Source: Galerina marginata
Taxonomy: Eukaryota > Basidiomycota > Agaricomycetes > Agaricales > Galerinaceae
NCBI GenBank assembly: GCA_023014335.1
Contig: JAECYW010000011.1
Location: forward strand, 806,001-870,000
Direction of reading: 5' to 3'
DNA length: 64,000 nt
Of the stretch, positions 22,794 to 35,204 are shown piece after piece. Both the position numbers and the translations under genes were made by a program. A model generated the notes under the pieces. It was not told the origin of the DNA. It searched no databases and was given only the letters and a program-made list of their open reading frames with translations. Within the stretch, counting starts at the first letter, position 1; each line of letters starts with the position of its first letter.

Positions 22794-23839
22794 TGGTGAT
22801 CGTAGGGTTAAATACTGGAGAAAGAAAAAGGATGGCTTAGGCCGAAGTTGCAACGAGTATAAACGGCACACACCTTTCAAGTCGTGGCAGTTGGGGTTTC
22901 AGCCGAAGCAGCCTGACTCAATGCCTAAAACCGTACGCAAAAACGGAGGTCAAGAGGCGGGGCATCTAGAGAGCGAGCGCACTCTAGGTAACTAAACGAG
23001 GTGACGGTGGGTGAGAAGATTCAGCACCATAATGTGTGCATAAATAGCTATTCATAGTACGGACCTTAATTCAACCAGAAGTCCCATGTTGCTCATTAAA
23101 GCATGTCGATCTATTGGTGACCACTAAAACCAATCTTGGTCATTAGACGTGGACCGAGCTTTGACCGAGGACGAGAATTGGTATGCGTGATACAAAGAGG
23201 CAGTCATATGTTGGCGTGGTCATCGTTTATTCCAAGCTGTCAGAGTTATTGAAGAGTCTGTAGGATGAGGAATAGAAGAATTGTGAACACTGAACGAGGT
23301 TCAAGTTCAAGTGAGGGTTGTGAGATGGGAAAACCTCCGGCGGGTCCTGCGGCAGCCGGACCACAAATTGCCGTGGCAGCGGCCCACTCATCCGTTGTAA
23401 TTGCGCTGACTTTCAATGGTGCCTGTTCTAGTCTTCGTTCACCATGACATCCTCCCAAATTAAATCCTCCCACACCGACGGTAGTCCAAAATGACGAGAG
23501 CTGGATATAAGCCAGTAAAATAGTGCTCTTCACTCATATTCCTTCCTCTGCCAACTTATCGTCAAATTTACCTCTCGCTATCTACTCGAGTACTTTAACT
23601 TTGATTTTACTGATCACGGTCATCGACGGTCATGAACGGTACAAATTACCACGAATCCTCATCCCTGCCAAAATTAAGGGAAGTTCAGCGTTACATAGCA
23701 CACCCAAAGCAGGACAAATCCTTGTTTGCCTTCTTCCTGCGATACCTGCTAGTCATCGGGGCTCAGCGTTCATGCTCTAGGCCAAGTGCTACCTCCACAG
23801 GCTCCGCTGCCCAAAGCCTACAGTTACTGAGTCGACTCC
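22794..23839. other. Intergenic, divergent promoters
   Basis: About 1 kb between the two-span membrane protein (-) and the second single-pass protein (+). The one longer frame here (minus strand, 23533-23246) has hydrophobic ends but begins with GTG and has no ATG. No repeat or clear core promoter was recognised. Confidence 0.45.
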
Positions 23840-25394
23840 ATGTCTCAGAAAGTCACGGTCGACGACAATGATGGTTCAATTGTGTACTCTGGACCCTGGT
23901 CGCCGATGTCGAATTCGGGCTCATTCGACAATTCTTTGCATTTGGCGACGAATAATGGAGCCTCTGCCTCTTTGGCCTTCACTGGTTAGCTTTTTGACCC
24001 GGATTTCACTGATGAAAAATAGCCCGCTCATTTTTTTTCACCTACAGGTGTCTCTGTCAACATCGTCGGTAGTGTTTCGGCATGCACGACCAGTGGAGCC
24101 CCCGTCAGCTTCCAAGTCGCCTTGAACCGTGCGATCGTCAAAACTGTCAGCATCCCGTGTACCACTCAAACCCAGAACAACGTCTTGTTTTATTCATCCG
24201 GTACACTCGCCAACACCGAACACTTGGTATCGCTCATAAACCAAGGAAGCAGCATTCCGTTGTTGTTGGACTTGTTCGCCTATGTGACGCAGCTGACAGC
24301 AGCCCCCATTGGAGGCGGGTCTGCGACGACGGGAAATCCATCCCACCTGCTGCCGACGACTGCAAGTGCTGATGGGTCCACGCCTAGTAGTGCCACAGAC
24401 ATCGGCGCAAGCTCAACGTCCGGTTCTAGCAGTTCTGAAACAGCCGGGGGATCATCTGCCACTGGCAGTTCGTCCCGGACATCCCCTTCTCCCTCCGACA
24501 AGGCTACAATTGTGTCGACAGGTATACATCCTTAGCTCACAATTAATACTTCACGCTGACCAGTTTAAAAATTCAGTCATGATGTTAACGACTGTCAATG
24601 GAGTCGCCACCTCTCTTCCTCTCGTTACAACTATTCCTGTTGGCACTGCGCCAACGGCCATACCTGGCGGTACAAATACCAACACCCCACCTTCATCCGG
24701 AAGCTCTCGTTCGCATTCGATAGGACCCATCGTCGGAGGCATTATAGCTGCGGTCGTAGTTATCCTCCTTCTCCTTCTGTTGCTATTCTGTCGCCGAAGA
24801 CGTAGAAGAAACCCAAGAGTCGATGCCCCCTTACACAATCATTCACCCCAAAGCCTCACTCCTTTCAACCTCGACCAAACTTCGTCTCGAGAGCATGCAG
24901 AACCCTCGCCCACCGAAAGACACTCCAGCTCTGCTCCCCCACAGCTGCCCACAACTGACTCTCAAAACGAATCAACAGCATTCCCAAGTGAAAAACGACA
25001 CATACCGGACGAAGGCCCATCCTCATCCTCATCTCTGTCCGATCTTTTCTCTCCTCAATCGTCCCCGTTGTTCGACGAAAAACGCGCTTCTGGTCCATCC
25101 TCTGCTGTTACTCCCGACTCATCTTTGAATGCACCATCACCGTCTCTACCACCTCATTCAGCCCATCCTCGACCTCCTTCGTCCATTTCTCCATCAGAGG
25201 CTGTCCCAGCTTACTTCAGAGACACCGATACAGGCCGATATCGCTCTGGAATACCCACCCTTTCCGACCGGCGCATATCACAAATCCTGGATACCCCTCC
25301 GTCCTATGATAGTGTGCGGGATGCTGATTCAAGAGATCGACCACAAGCTTCACAATTCCTGACGACCGCCATAGACGCTTCTCGGCTTGTATAA
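23840..25394 (+). CDS. Single-pass membrane protein with Ser/Thr-rich stalk, member 2
   Basis: Exons 23840-23984, 24048-24521 and 24577-25394 give 478 residues. The start MSQKVTVDDNDGSIVYSGPW parallels the module of the gene at 20092-21359, including the position of the first intron after the FTG tripeptide. A Ser/Thr/Gly-rich stalk follows, then one membrane span (IVGGIIAAVVVILLLLLLLF) ended by a run of seven arginines (CRRRRRRRNPR region), and a long cytosolic tail rich in Ser and Pro with TPPSYDSVRD near the end. The two genes are likely paralogues. Their function is unknown. An Arg-rich stop-transfer and PPSY-like tail are typical of the family and may bind WW-domain ubiquitin ligases, which is inference. 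Confidence 0.8.
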
Positions 25395-26132
25395 CTCCTT
25401 AGTACTATATACCTCTTTGTCACTCCTTTGCCCACTCATGCGCTCTTTTCTTTTCTGAAGGACTTCGTATCTTTATATATAAATTGGTCCCATTTGTGAT
25501 CCTGTATTGCCACAATCTGTCGTTACTTCTTACGCTTGTGCCTGGAGTCGCAGGATTCCCGTATTTTTATTTTAATCCAAGATGTTAGTTGGCTGTGCGA
25601 TGACGCTCTAGTTAAACTCAGAATATCCTTGCATCATCGTGATCGATCTTTTATCTGTGGAGTCGAACTGTTTCGCAGAATGAATGCCAAATAACCCTGA
25701 TGCAGGAATAAGGCTTGTGATAAGATGGAATTGTGTCGCACGAGAGTGGTATGTACATCGGAAAAGAAACGGAAACGTAGAATGACAACAGATTGGGCCG
25801 GGATATCTGTAATGGTGAGAGCAAGTAGCACTCCGGAGGGACAGTTATTGGAAGAGGAAGGAAAAAGAAGTCGAACAAATGGCGAGTGCCAACGAAATGA
25901 CATAAGTAGAAGGAAAAAGTAGAAGAAAAGGAAGTTTTGATAGCTACAAAAGAAAACCCACAAAGCGGGCTATAGGCAAGAATATGCGAGGATAAATGCG
26001 TGATCGATGCAAGGCTTTGCCGTCGCCGCCTCGCGAGGTACAAGTACATGAAGATCGATTCATTCATTTGTTGATATTTCAACCTCCCTATCACCTCAGT
26101 CGACGAGGGCTGGACAGAAGGCGAGCAGGTGC
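25395..26132. other. Intergenic between convergent genes
   Basis: This stretch holds the 3' ends of the membrane protein gene (+) and SNX3 (-). Frames inside it are AT-rich runs without protein character. No terminator or repeat motif is clear. Confidence 0.45.
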
Positions 26133-26976
26133 TTAGATCCACTGCGCCTTGTCCCAGGCCGGGTCTTGTAGAAAGGCACACAGGACCTTGCTTCCTGTCT
26201 ATAAAGCGCAGGAGAAGAAGCAGTGTCAGCGGTCAACTCTCCCAAGCATTTAACCTCCTTCACCGCCCTACACCCGCAGAAGCCTTGGGTGGTGGAGGAA
26301 GGATACTCACCTGGAGGAGCGGATGCCCAGCAACGATACTCAGGAATCTCTCCAGGCCCTCTCTTCTACTCTCGATAACCTCGTCCGAAAAGCGGTTGGT
26401 GAAGACCTTGCCAGGGAGAGGAGGGATGTTGACCCTTGTGGATTCGTGCTCAAGGATATCTCGAAAGGCTTCAAAATCAGAATAGCGCCGGCGGACTAGA
26501 GAGTGGCGCAGTTTGAAGGCCGGGATGTTGGTCTGAGATACGTGGCGTTAATAAAAGGCTCAGAGTAACAAGAATTTGGATTGGAGGACATGTCGGCAAG
26601 AAATGACGCACTTTGCAAACGATCTCATAGTCTGTGTACATTTTGCGCCCAAAACCTGTATTTAACGCATTAGCAAGCTGCTTGAAAGGTAGTAAAGCAA
26701 TAAAAAGCGGGTGCAGCGACGCAAACGACCAAATGGACGCGGGCTGACTCACCATGTGTCTGCGGATTTCTGACCTCGATTTCGAGGAAACTTTCTGGAA
26801 CACTGTACATTTCTTCAATCTGGAGAGCGTAAAATTGAGTCAGATTTCGAATGCTTCAGAATATACAAGAGAAATTGACATAGATGCGCCAATTAACGCA
26901 CCGTTTGCTCCCTAGCCGAAAGAAGAGTCTCTTCAAATGCAGAGCTACGTGCAAAGGGGGAAACAGCCGCCGCCAT
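26133..26976 (-). CDS. SNX3: Sorting nexin-3 (PX domain, retromer cargo adaptor)
   Basis: Five exons (26976-26902, 26819-26753, 26655-26612, 26532-26311, 26198-26133) give 157 residues, close to the usual length of about 160. Almost the whole protein is a PX domain. The PI3P-binding signature [15 protein letters not shown] is followed by the proline-rich PPLPGK loop and [19 protein letters not shown]. The end [10 protein letters not shown] is typical of fungal Snx3/Grd19. Family members bind phosphatidylinositol-3-phosphate on endosomes and recruit cargo to retromer for recycling to the Golgi. All key basic residues are present. Every intron has a GT donor and AG acceptor and the phases agree. 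Confidence 0.95.
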
Positions 26977-29237
26977 GTCTGTTATCGTTGATTATACTCG
27001 GTAGATGTCGGCGGGGTGGCAAACAGTAGATGATCTAAGAAGAAAGCCGGGAGTGTCGTCGATGCAGGAGGTCAAGTTTGCTCAAGAGTCGAGCTTGTGA
27101 TGAACGGTCACAGAATCTGTGACGCTCATAGATTAGATAAGATACGTGTACTCGAGGATGCACAGCGTTTCCAGCCACACCGTTTCGTCCACCATGTTTT
27201 CCATTCCTTGGTAGCCCAAATACTTCCCATCGAGTATCCCACGTGGAATACAACCGACTGACGACAGTCTCAGAAGACCAGGTGAGGTGCTTACAACTCA
27301 TGATCAGAGGCTCCGAGTTCTAAGCACCTCGGAGGAAACGAGCAATCCAAGCTAACTACACTTTTTAGCTCAGGTCTAAAGCAGATCGTTTATCATCTGC
27401 AATAGGGTCCGTCGTAAGAGACTAGCTCAGGTCCACATATCCATGGAAAGAAATTACCTGAAAAGTATCGCTTTGAAGGAGTTCTGCACTTCATGGGTCA
27501 TCAGCCTCTACTCATGGGCTCGCCTTCAAGTTGGGGGCAATATTTTCCGGTGCCTTGGGAAACCGTACTCTGCAGGCTCTACCCGCCTTCCTACCGCACG
27601 GGAGTTAAACCCCATAATCAAGATTTGTACAAGCGTATTCAATCGAAGAACACACAGACGTTTAGCGAACGTAGGTGATCGGATTTACCACACAACAATT
27701 GTGGAGACGTCAGTTAAAGGAAAAGTATCTTACCGGCCTTTGTCTGGGGTGATTATTCCGTCTGTTGACCAATGAACTCGAGACACGTATCCACGGGCTT
27801 TTATATCGACAAAGACTTCCCAGGTGTGCTCGCTTCCCATTCTTCATTGTGTCAGCTGTTTAGCCCATCCATGGAGGTAGCTGTTAATTATAAGGGAGGT
27901 GTTCTCCATCAGATCGATTTGCTTCTACTTAATTAAGTAGAGGTACAACTCTAGATGGATTATATTTATGGACAATTTGCCGGCATCCGGACACGCCACA
28001 CCATTAATGGGGTCGTCTCTTGATCGGCGTCTGAATCAAGGCTGTTAGAAAGCTATCATCGTAATACCCAAGGAGCTTGAATCACATCAGGAAAACGTCC
28101 AATCCGTCTGGCGGCTTTGTCTTTGGGAACGGTGTCTTTGGCATCTTCTCTCAAAGATCCCGTCTTTGATCAGTCTTTGGCCAGAGACCGACCTCTGGCT
28201 TTGGCACATCATCTCGGTCTTAGGAAGGTGCATCTTGGCTTCTTAGAAAATCCCGTCTGTCCCGATCATTAGCACACTGCGAACCTTGTTTTATTTGTAC
28301 ATATCTACTGTAATCTAGGAGATCTTGGGTCAGAACTCCTGATGGTTGACCAGATTTAGAAACATCATGCGATATTACGATGTCAATATGTAATCCTGCA
28401 CTTACATTTGTTCATACCTCGGGAAGACCTTGCTTGGCAGTCGTTAATTTGGCCGTTCATCTAGTTATATCGAGACGGTGAATTAAAGGGGCCTAACGTG
28501 ATGGGCTCAAGTCGATAATTCATATTGGCAGAGCACTCGAGTGAAAAACCGACTTCCATTTTGAGTACAGTTATAAGCGCTGAGTACGTCATCGCTTCCC
28601 GAAATGTCATAACTTCTAGACTGCCGGCGTAGCTGTAGACCGTGATTAAGACCAAGGCGCGGGGGCATATGTGTCTTGTGATACACTGATGGTTTAATTT
28701 CAATCAGCGTTCTTAAAACGTCCAAGGCTTTAGCCCAAAGAAGGATGCGACCAAATTGGGGCGCGAGGTGAGTACTTTAGGTTCTTCTATCCATGGGCAA
28801 TCCATGTACATTGTATATTGTAAGTGTAAGTATACTCAACTTCTTCTCTAATAGTTTCTCACTGCTGAACGAGGGCATGGAAGACCGGTGTAACCGAAGC
28901 ATTTAATGGCTTTCTACCTTTCTACATACTCGATCGGTTCTTTTTACATCCAAGCATGTACACATCCCGTCCTTCAGCTAGGCTCGCCCATTTACCCTTG
29001 CCGACAACCTCTCGAAACATTGAGGCCATTACTAACTTCAGGTGAGGCTTTTTAGCCACCAGCACATCTAGACGCTCAACCAGCAGTAGGGACTGGAAGA
29101 TGACCCACTCTTCCCCCTGTCGTCCGACACTTTACAGTGTTGTGATGATTTATACCTTGGGACTCTGTCGCGTATATTACACCCGAATGCTCTTTGTAAG
29201 AAAAACGAGAGATCGGGGTAGGCTCTTGACAGACGAC
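26977..29237. other. Intergenic, no gene recognised
   Basis: This 2.3-kb stretch separates SNX3 (-) from the small membrane protein gene (+). The frames present are short and not protein-like. An 18-bp perfect palindrome, TCTACTTAATTAAGTAGA, lies at 27924-27941. Some TCTTTGGC/GATC-rich repetition occurs near 28130-28220 without clear order. Confidence 0.4.
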
Positions 29238-29940
29238 ATGGATAATTACCTTGAGCTCCTTGCCGGATATGAGCAGTGGCCAAAGACTCTTGGAAGAATA
29301 GAAAGAGAGTGGCGGGCCGTGTGCGCTGCATGTGTTGTGATATTGCCGTACGATATTCATCACCATATATTTCGATATTTAAAAAAATTAAAATGCTTCG
29401 TAGACTATCTATCGCGTTTATACAACTTGATGGAGTGATGGACAACATACCCGCGAGGACTATGGGCCTTGCTGCTTTAATTTTCTCGAGCTCTGGGCTT
29501 ATTACAGGCGGGGTATACTTGATAGCAAGGATAAATCTAGAAGACGTGAAGTTCAGAGATAAATGGGTTGAGGTATGTCTCCAACCTCGGAGCGATCACT
29601 GCTAACAACTATTCAATTTAGGCCTCACGAAGTCTTAGGATTACCAGGTCGACCAAATTTTGGGCATGTATAGTGTCACCTGTTGTCTTTCTTGTCTGGT
29701 AGAATTTTCAACATACAACAATGATGCAAGCTAACGGCGAATTACCCTAGGTCCGTGATCTTCTGTGTCTTAACACTCTTATGCGTTGCATGGTCAGACG
29801 CAGAAGCGGAAAGCAAAGGACAAGACCACTCGGATAGCTCAATTATAGTCGGCGCGGCCTTTCTTACAACCATTCTTCTGGGAAATTTTTTCCAGGTATA
29901 TTGTGTCATAAACTTGGTTGGCATATTTGAAAGTACTTGA
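29238..29940 (+). CDS. Small multi-span membrane protein, unrecognised
   Basis: Exons 29238-29347, 29404-29572, 29622-29698 and 29751-29940 join in frame to 181 residues. The start reads MDNYLELLAGYEQWPKTLGR. Hydrophobic segments are ALIFSSSGLITGGVYLIA, ACIVSPVVFLVWSVIFCVL (possibly part of a longer span) and IIVGAAFLTTILLGNFFQ, so three or four membrane passes are likely. A basic patch (SRSLRITRSTKF) precedes the second span. The frame also stays open upstream to 29100, so a longer N terminus is possible. I do not recognise a named family; small proteins of this build are common and uncharacterised in mushroom genomes. Confidence 0.6.
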
Positions 29941-31114
29941 GATGAGTTCAAGAGGTGTTGGGAACTTTTCGCAGTATGTATGTCGTTGGCAAAGGTTATA
30001 ATTAAGCCATGACGCGGCCCTGTAATTTCAACTACAATGTTCTTTTAGTTTATCAAGTACTCCCGATAAATCGTTCCACAATCGAGCTAATGCCAGCCAC
30101 AAGATCACCCTGTTACCTTGTTAGACGTAGGTACACCAACTTCCAATTAGCCGCAATTCCTACTACCAGATCAGCATGAATTTTAGCACCAAATTTTTGG
30201 AGGTAACAAATACTAAACTCTTACTTATGGTATTTCGCACACCTTGCTAATCACTGGTGAAGGGCACGCGACTGACGCGTTGTATCCGTCACGTGATGAG
30301 ATAGCTCGTGCTTAGCAGACTTGCGGTGAGTTTCAAGTTTCAACAATCTGGCTCAACGCTCGTGTAAAAAACCTTGATCTTCTACTTCGTTGCCGAATCT
30401 GGATCAAAGATCTGTACGGATTTTTGTTCTTGGGCCCATGTAAGTATTTTTGCCTCCTAACTGACCAACAATTGTGCCACTACGAGATTGCCAGCTGACT
30501 GAAAACTCGTTCCCTAGCAGCAACTTACCAGGGTGATTGATGGACATTCGAGGTCTGAATCGACGATAATAGTTCAGACTGGACCGCACTGACCCGGCTT
30601 CTGAAGCCTGACGCAGGAAATGTGGACCCGATGTCGACTATGGACGAACGACTTTGGACTACCGCGTTTACTGTTCGAAAAGAGCGTACGTCTAAATCAT
30701 TTGAGTTTTCCGAGCTGTACTTAAACGTGAGGGTTTTCTATTCAAATTTTCCTCCCTTATTCAAATTTTTTCTAGATATTTATATCTTCCGGATATGGTC
30801 TAAGGTCAGAGGCTTGTTGGCATTGTTGTACACAGGAAAACAGCATCTCAAAGCCCCGGAAGTGTTGCATCGGAAGTGCTAACTGGTAGCTCGCTTTGGC
30901 GCTTAGGACCCTTCAGAGACGCGCCCCTGATGATTTTCTTCATCCGTCGCAATGCTTGATCCGTTTAATTATATAATGCGCGGAATCGTCGTCACTCTTT
31001 GGGAGCGTACCCGGGTACTCCTCTCACGAAGAAACATGGCCAGGTGGGAAAGTCGGGTTTTGGGTGGATTTTTTCTGAGAGGATACCACCCTTTGAAAGT
31101 CTCCCAAGACGTAC
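29941..31114. other. Intergenic, nothing recognised
   Basis: This 1.2-kb stretch precedes the F-box gene at 31115. One ATG-initiated frame (30952-31161) overlaps the F-box start in another phase and does not look like protein. A CACGTG core occurs in CGTCACGTGATG near 30290. Confidence 0.4.
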
Positions 31115-32905
31115 ATGTCTCTCAAAATCCTACCCTTGGAGCTCATTCTTTCGATACTTGAGAATTTAGATTGGTCAGAAATCCTCGTCATTCGACAGGT
31201 ACGGACAACTATATCTCCAACTTCCTTTACACAGTGACGTATCTTTTGATCGGTCCACAGACATGCAAACTCCTTAACCAGGCTTCAAGAGAACGAACGG
31301 TGCTGCAGAGCTGGGTCGCTCGATGTATGCTGAATATCCCGAAAGCGGCGTTCCGGCTCGAACGGCCAATCTCGCGATACACCTCCGAAGAGCTGGAGGC
31401 CATCATCCGACGATGGAAGGCGGCGGAGCAGGGGTGGGTGACGGAAAGAAGGGGTATAAAAACAAGACCCAACATACCCCAAGCGCCGACCCACACACAA
31501 CGGCAAATACACACAGATCGCCCGTCGAAAGTCTTCCATCTCGTTCAAGGCGGGCGTTGGCTCTTGGTCGTGAGCATTACTGGGTCTGTTTCTTACTATG
31601 ATTTGGACTCTGCAAATAGAGGGGAAGGTGGAGGCATCGGCCCTGCAACGCCACTCATACCAGATCTCACTCCGAGGCGCCCATGGACAGTGGTGCTTAT
31701 AGCGGTGGATATGATCGATACAGAACCCTTTTTGACGCTCAATCTCGCTATATATACGCGAATATGGCTCGGTACGCTCTCGTGGTGGTTTTATTTCAAC
31801 AACTTTAACACGTTGTGCAGGTTTCACGTCCGAACAAATCCACCTATGGCGGATCACCCTCCAAGTCGACGAACATAACGTTGGTGTCGGCTTATCGTCA
31901 AAACACATCACAACTCTTGCTTCATTGGGTTTAAGCCTCAGTCCGAGTGCGATTTCCCTGTGTGGAGATTATATTGCCTGGGATTTTATGGAGAATACCT
32001 GTAATATTATTATCGTCGACTGGACTCAGCCTGGAAGTCGGCCTAACGCACCCAAAGCTGCCAGGACGCTACCCACCAGAAGAGTTGTCCATCTAGGACC
32101 AGAAATGGTGAGGAATGTGACTTTGTTCGACCCGACCCTTCCTGACAATGAAAATCATTGATTTCGAACCCTCCCTTTGATTGAAAAGCACATGTTTCAC
32201 TTACTCCCAGGAAAACGACTCCTTCTTGCCTCAGGGCCCTGGATTAAACTTTATGACCTTAATCTGCTCCCAATCTGCGATCCCGATGACTACGCCTACG
32301 CAATCCAGCCACATTACACCTTGGCACACTCTCCTTTGAATTCGCATACAACTGTAATCACAACGCGGTCCGTCTGGCGCACGACACTACAGGAACTTTT
32401 TGCTGGTAGTCTGTCGAAACCTTTTATGTGTCCGCGAACGGGCACTGTACGGTTCGTCGTATATACACGCACAGCTGTCTATGGCCTGATAATCCCCTTG
32501 GTCGACTCCCACCTTGACGGAGCCGCGGCTGCAGAGACCAAAATTGTCAAGCTAACCGACTATGGGGGCTTGGACGGTGAACCTTGTGGATTCAACTCAG
32601 GGTATTATACAGCTGTCCTTCACACTTTCAAACCACAAACTGTGATCTTACGATACAAGTGGCCGGACCAATACGGCCTGCTGAAGCGCGAAACCCAATT
32701 CAAAAATATTCCTATCGCAAAACCACGCACCCCGAAACGAGAGGTCTCGATGCAGAAAATACAGAGGAAGGTGGCCATTACCTGCAAAAATTGGGATCCA
32801 TTTACCCCGATGATGGATGAGGGATCGGGGAGATTAGTGTTGTCGGCGCAGTCAGGGAAGGAGTTGGTAGTCGTAGATTTTTCTACCATTTCTCCAACGA
32901 ACTAA
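31115..32905 (+). CDS. F-box protein
   Basis: Exons 31115-31198, 31261-31771, 31821-32107 and 32189-32905 give 532 residues. The start, MSLKILPLELILSILENLDW, is an F-box whose second half, VIRQTCKLLNQASRERTVLQ, lies after the first intron. The remainder shows WD/kelch-like strands such as VFHLVQGGRWLLVVSITG, VSYYDLDS, and MFHLLPGKRLLLASG followed by WIKLYDLNL, typical of the beta-propeller-like tail in this agaricomycete family. It is not closely related to the other F-box genes in the window. A role as substrate receptor of an SCF ubiquitin ligase is inferred from the family. Confidence 0.8.
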
Positions 32906-33248
32906 AGACTGGAATAAGAACTGGTTATAATTTTCCTGATAATACCCGTCATGCTTTCGAGAGCCCGTACGTCGACTTGCCCACAAAGGTTTAAGCGCCC
33001 ATAATCTTCTTTTCGAGAAGTACACCCTTGAATAATCTAAAATATTTTGCAATGAAAAGGTCCACAAATTATGAAAATGAGGCGATGTTATGTAGTATAA
33101 TTTACTATAAAGGTTTTTATAGGTGGTGCGTCCTGAGCAGCCGTGACAGGAGCATTTCTATATATGATGGGAGGAAATTCGCATCAGATCGTCCAACGTC
33201 ACGCAGATACTCCCATTAGCTTATAAAGGAAATGGGAAGGGAGAACGA

Positions 33249-34770
33249 CTACCGCGCGTTATCCCTGGATAAAAAGTGCCATATATAATGGGTCCAGCCT
33301 TCTAATACACCAGCGCCAGCCATGATGTGCAGACAATCGCCAGTCGTGTGCTTATAAAAAAATGATCAGCAAAGATATTAACGAAACAACGGGAATTTAC
33401 GTACTGCATCTGGTCGCAAGCGCGCAGGCCGATCAATTGGGAGGAAATCCATATCTGGATATGCTCGCTTCGGCGCTAAAATTCTCTGTCGAATGCCGTC
33501 AGGTTAAGTTAGCTAAAGTACGCTGGAAAGGACTTCACCTCAAAGATGTCATTAAATTCCCGAATGTTGCCCCAGTTATACCAATTCCAAACGAAAGGCT
33601 GAACCTCCGCCCACGGTTCGCGGAAGGTATGGCAGCTCTCATGGCCAGGAAGGTAAGCCCTTACGACGGCCCTTTTTCTGGCCCGCCTGGTCGTTCGACC
33701 CCATCTCCAGCTAGTTTGGTCACGGTTTGCTTCTAAAAGCGAGTTCTGGACATGTTGGGACCAACGCTGCATAGCCGCGTCGAAGAGGGCGAGGACTCCT
33801 TGTATTCCGGGAGGCGAAGCCTTTGAGAATAGGGTGACGGTCCAGTGGCCGCCTGTGCTCACGACCATTGTGGCGTAATTTGCTTTTGGGAGAGGAGCGA
33901 GAAATTCGGTGATGTATTCGTCGACTGGGAGGGTCCAGACAGATTCGTCACTAAATAGACTAGAGTCATTGAGTGTTTGGTCGGGGGGCTGGATAGAGCT
34001 GTGGATATCGGTAAGTTCTTGTTTGGAAAGAAGGATGTCGATGCGCCGGAAGGTGACCAGGGGCGTTGTAGATATGTCGAACCCATCTGGTAAAGACAAT
34101 GACTGGATAATTGGGGACGAAGGTGAGAGGTATAAATTTTGGGGCCAAGCGCGATCAAAGTGGGAGTTGGTGGTATAGTCTGGAGTCGCGATTACGTGAG
34201 GGTAGAGGATACAGGAAAGCGAGAAGAAGTGGTTCTCGGTGACAGAATCTATACAAAAAAAGGTGTAAAAATCTGTATCAAGAAAAATGTTTTGAAGGAC
34301 GTACCGCCAACCAAATACCACCCTCCATCTTCGACAAGAAGTTTGACCAAGGCTTCTGGGTTTAGAGGTTTCATCAGTTCGCAACCTGCTCCTGGCATCC
34401 ATTGCCATGACTGAGCTCCAGGAAAGCGGTCATACTGAGCCTCTTTGTCCGCAGCCAGATGCCAAAAGTACTCTCGCGAACTTGCACATTTCTCGAATCC
34501 AGAGAAAGCAAGCGCGTCCTCCGGCGACGTCATCGTTGTCGCGTTTGTTCTCGGTTGATACGCCCATGATCCGTTCGCGTATGCTTGTGGTGTGCATGTG
34601 TCCTCTGTTCTAGGAGGCCGCCAATGGTCCTGGAGAGACGAGAATCGCAGGACATCGTAGCTTGGGGTCAGGGTATATATTCCGAGAAGAACAGTGAGCA
34701 GGATCGCGAGACATGTAAACTTCCTGAGCCCTAACGAGCGTAGGAGAGGGCGAAGTTCTCGAAGTAACAT
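33249..34770 (-). CDS. Membrane-anchored SGNH/PC-esterase-like protein
   Basis: Exons 34770-34305, 34248-33539, 33485-33405 and 33350-33249 join in frame to 452 residues. A short cytosolic N terminus is followed by a signal anchor (FTCLAILLTVLLGIYTL), giving type II topology. After the SGFEKCASSREYFWHLA stretch comes the nucleophile motif LVGDSVTENHFF, whose GDS is split by intron 1. The C-terminal DCLHIMAGAGVLEGW supplies the DxxH catalytic pair of PC-esterase/TBL-type SGNH hydrolases. Both catalytic motifs are intact. Related plant and fungal enzymes add or remove acyl groups on glycans in the Golgi, so a Golgi or wall polysaccharide substrate is likely but not shown. The third exon is only 81 nt. 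Confidence 0.8.
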
Positions 34771-35204
34771 GTCGACAGTGCGAAGGCCAACAGTGTAGAG
34801 GCTTGTAAAATCCTCTACTCGTAGTAAACGACGGTGTCGCTCACAAGCACGACGTGCAGGAAAGAGAGCAAAATTGTGGCTTGGTTGACATCCCGGATTG
34901 GTGCTGTCACGTAAATAAATTAAAAGACACGTGCGAAGGAATGTTGTGCGGTATCCAAATTTTGTGGCGGTTCCCTTCCCTCGTAAGCTTCATCTTCCAG
35001 CAAGTTACAGTATCTGACGGTGTCACTTTTCTTGGCAGGTCGTCGCAAGAGGAGGAAAGAAAGGTCAGTACATCAATTTTTCGGTGGTTTTCAGACCAGC
35101 ATCAACCTATTTTTGGTCATTTGCGGCGCTCCAAAATATCTCGAAAGTTGACTTTCGTTCGTTCAAATAAAACTCATCCGTCCATCCATCCATCCAACTT
35201 GACC

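Noticed and set aside
23246..23533. Minus-strand frame with hydrophobic N and C ends, like a small GPI-anchored protein
   Set aside because: It begins with GTG, contains no ATG near the start, and shows no splice continuation.
30952..31161. ATG frame overlapping the start of the F-box gene
   Set aside because: It overlaps the F-box start in another phase and its composition is not protein-like; at most an upstream ORF.
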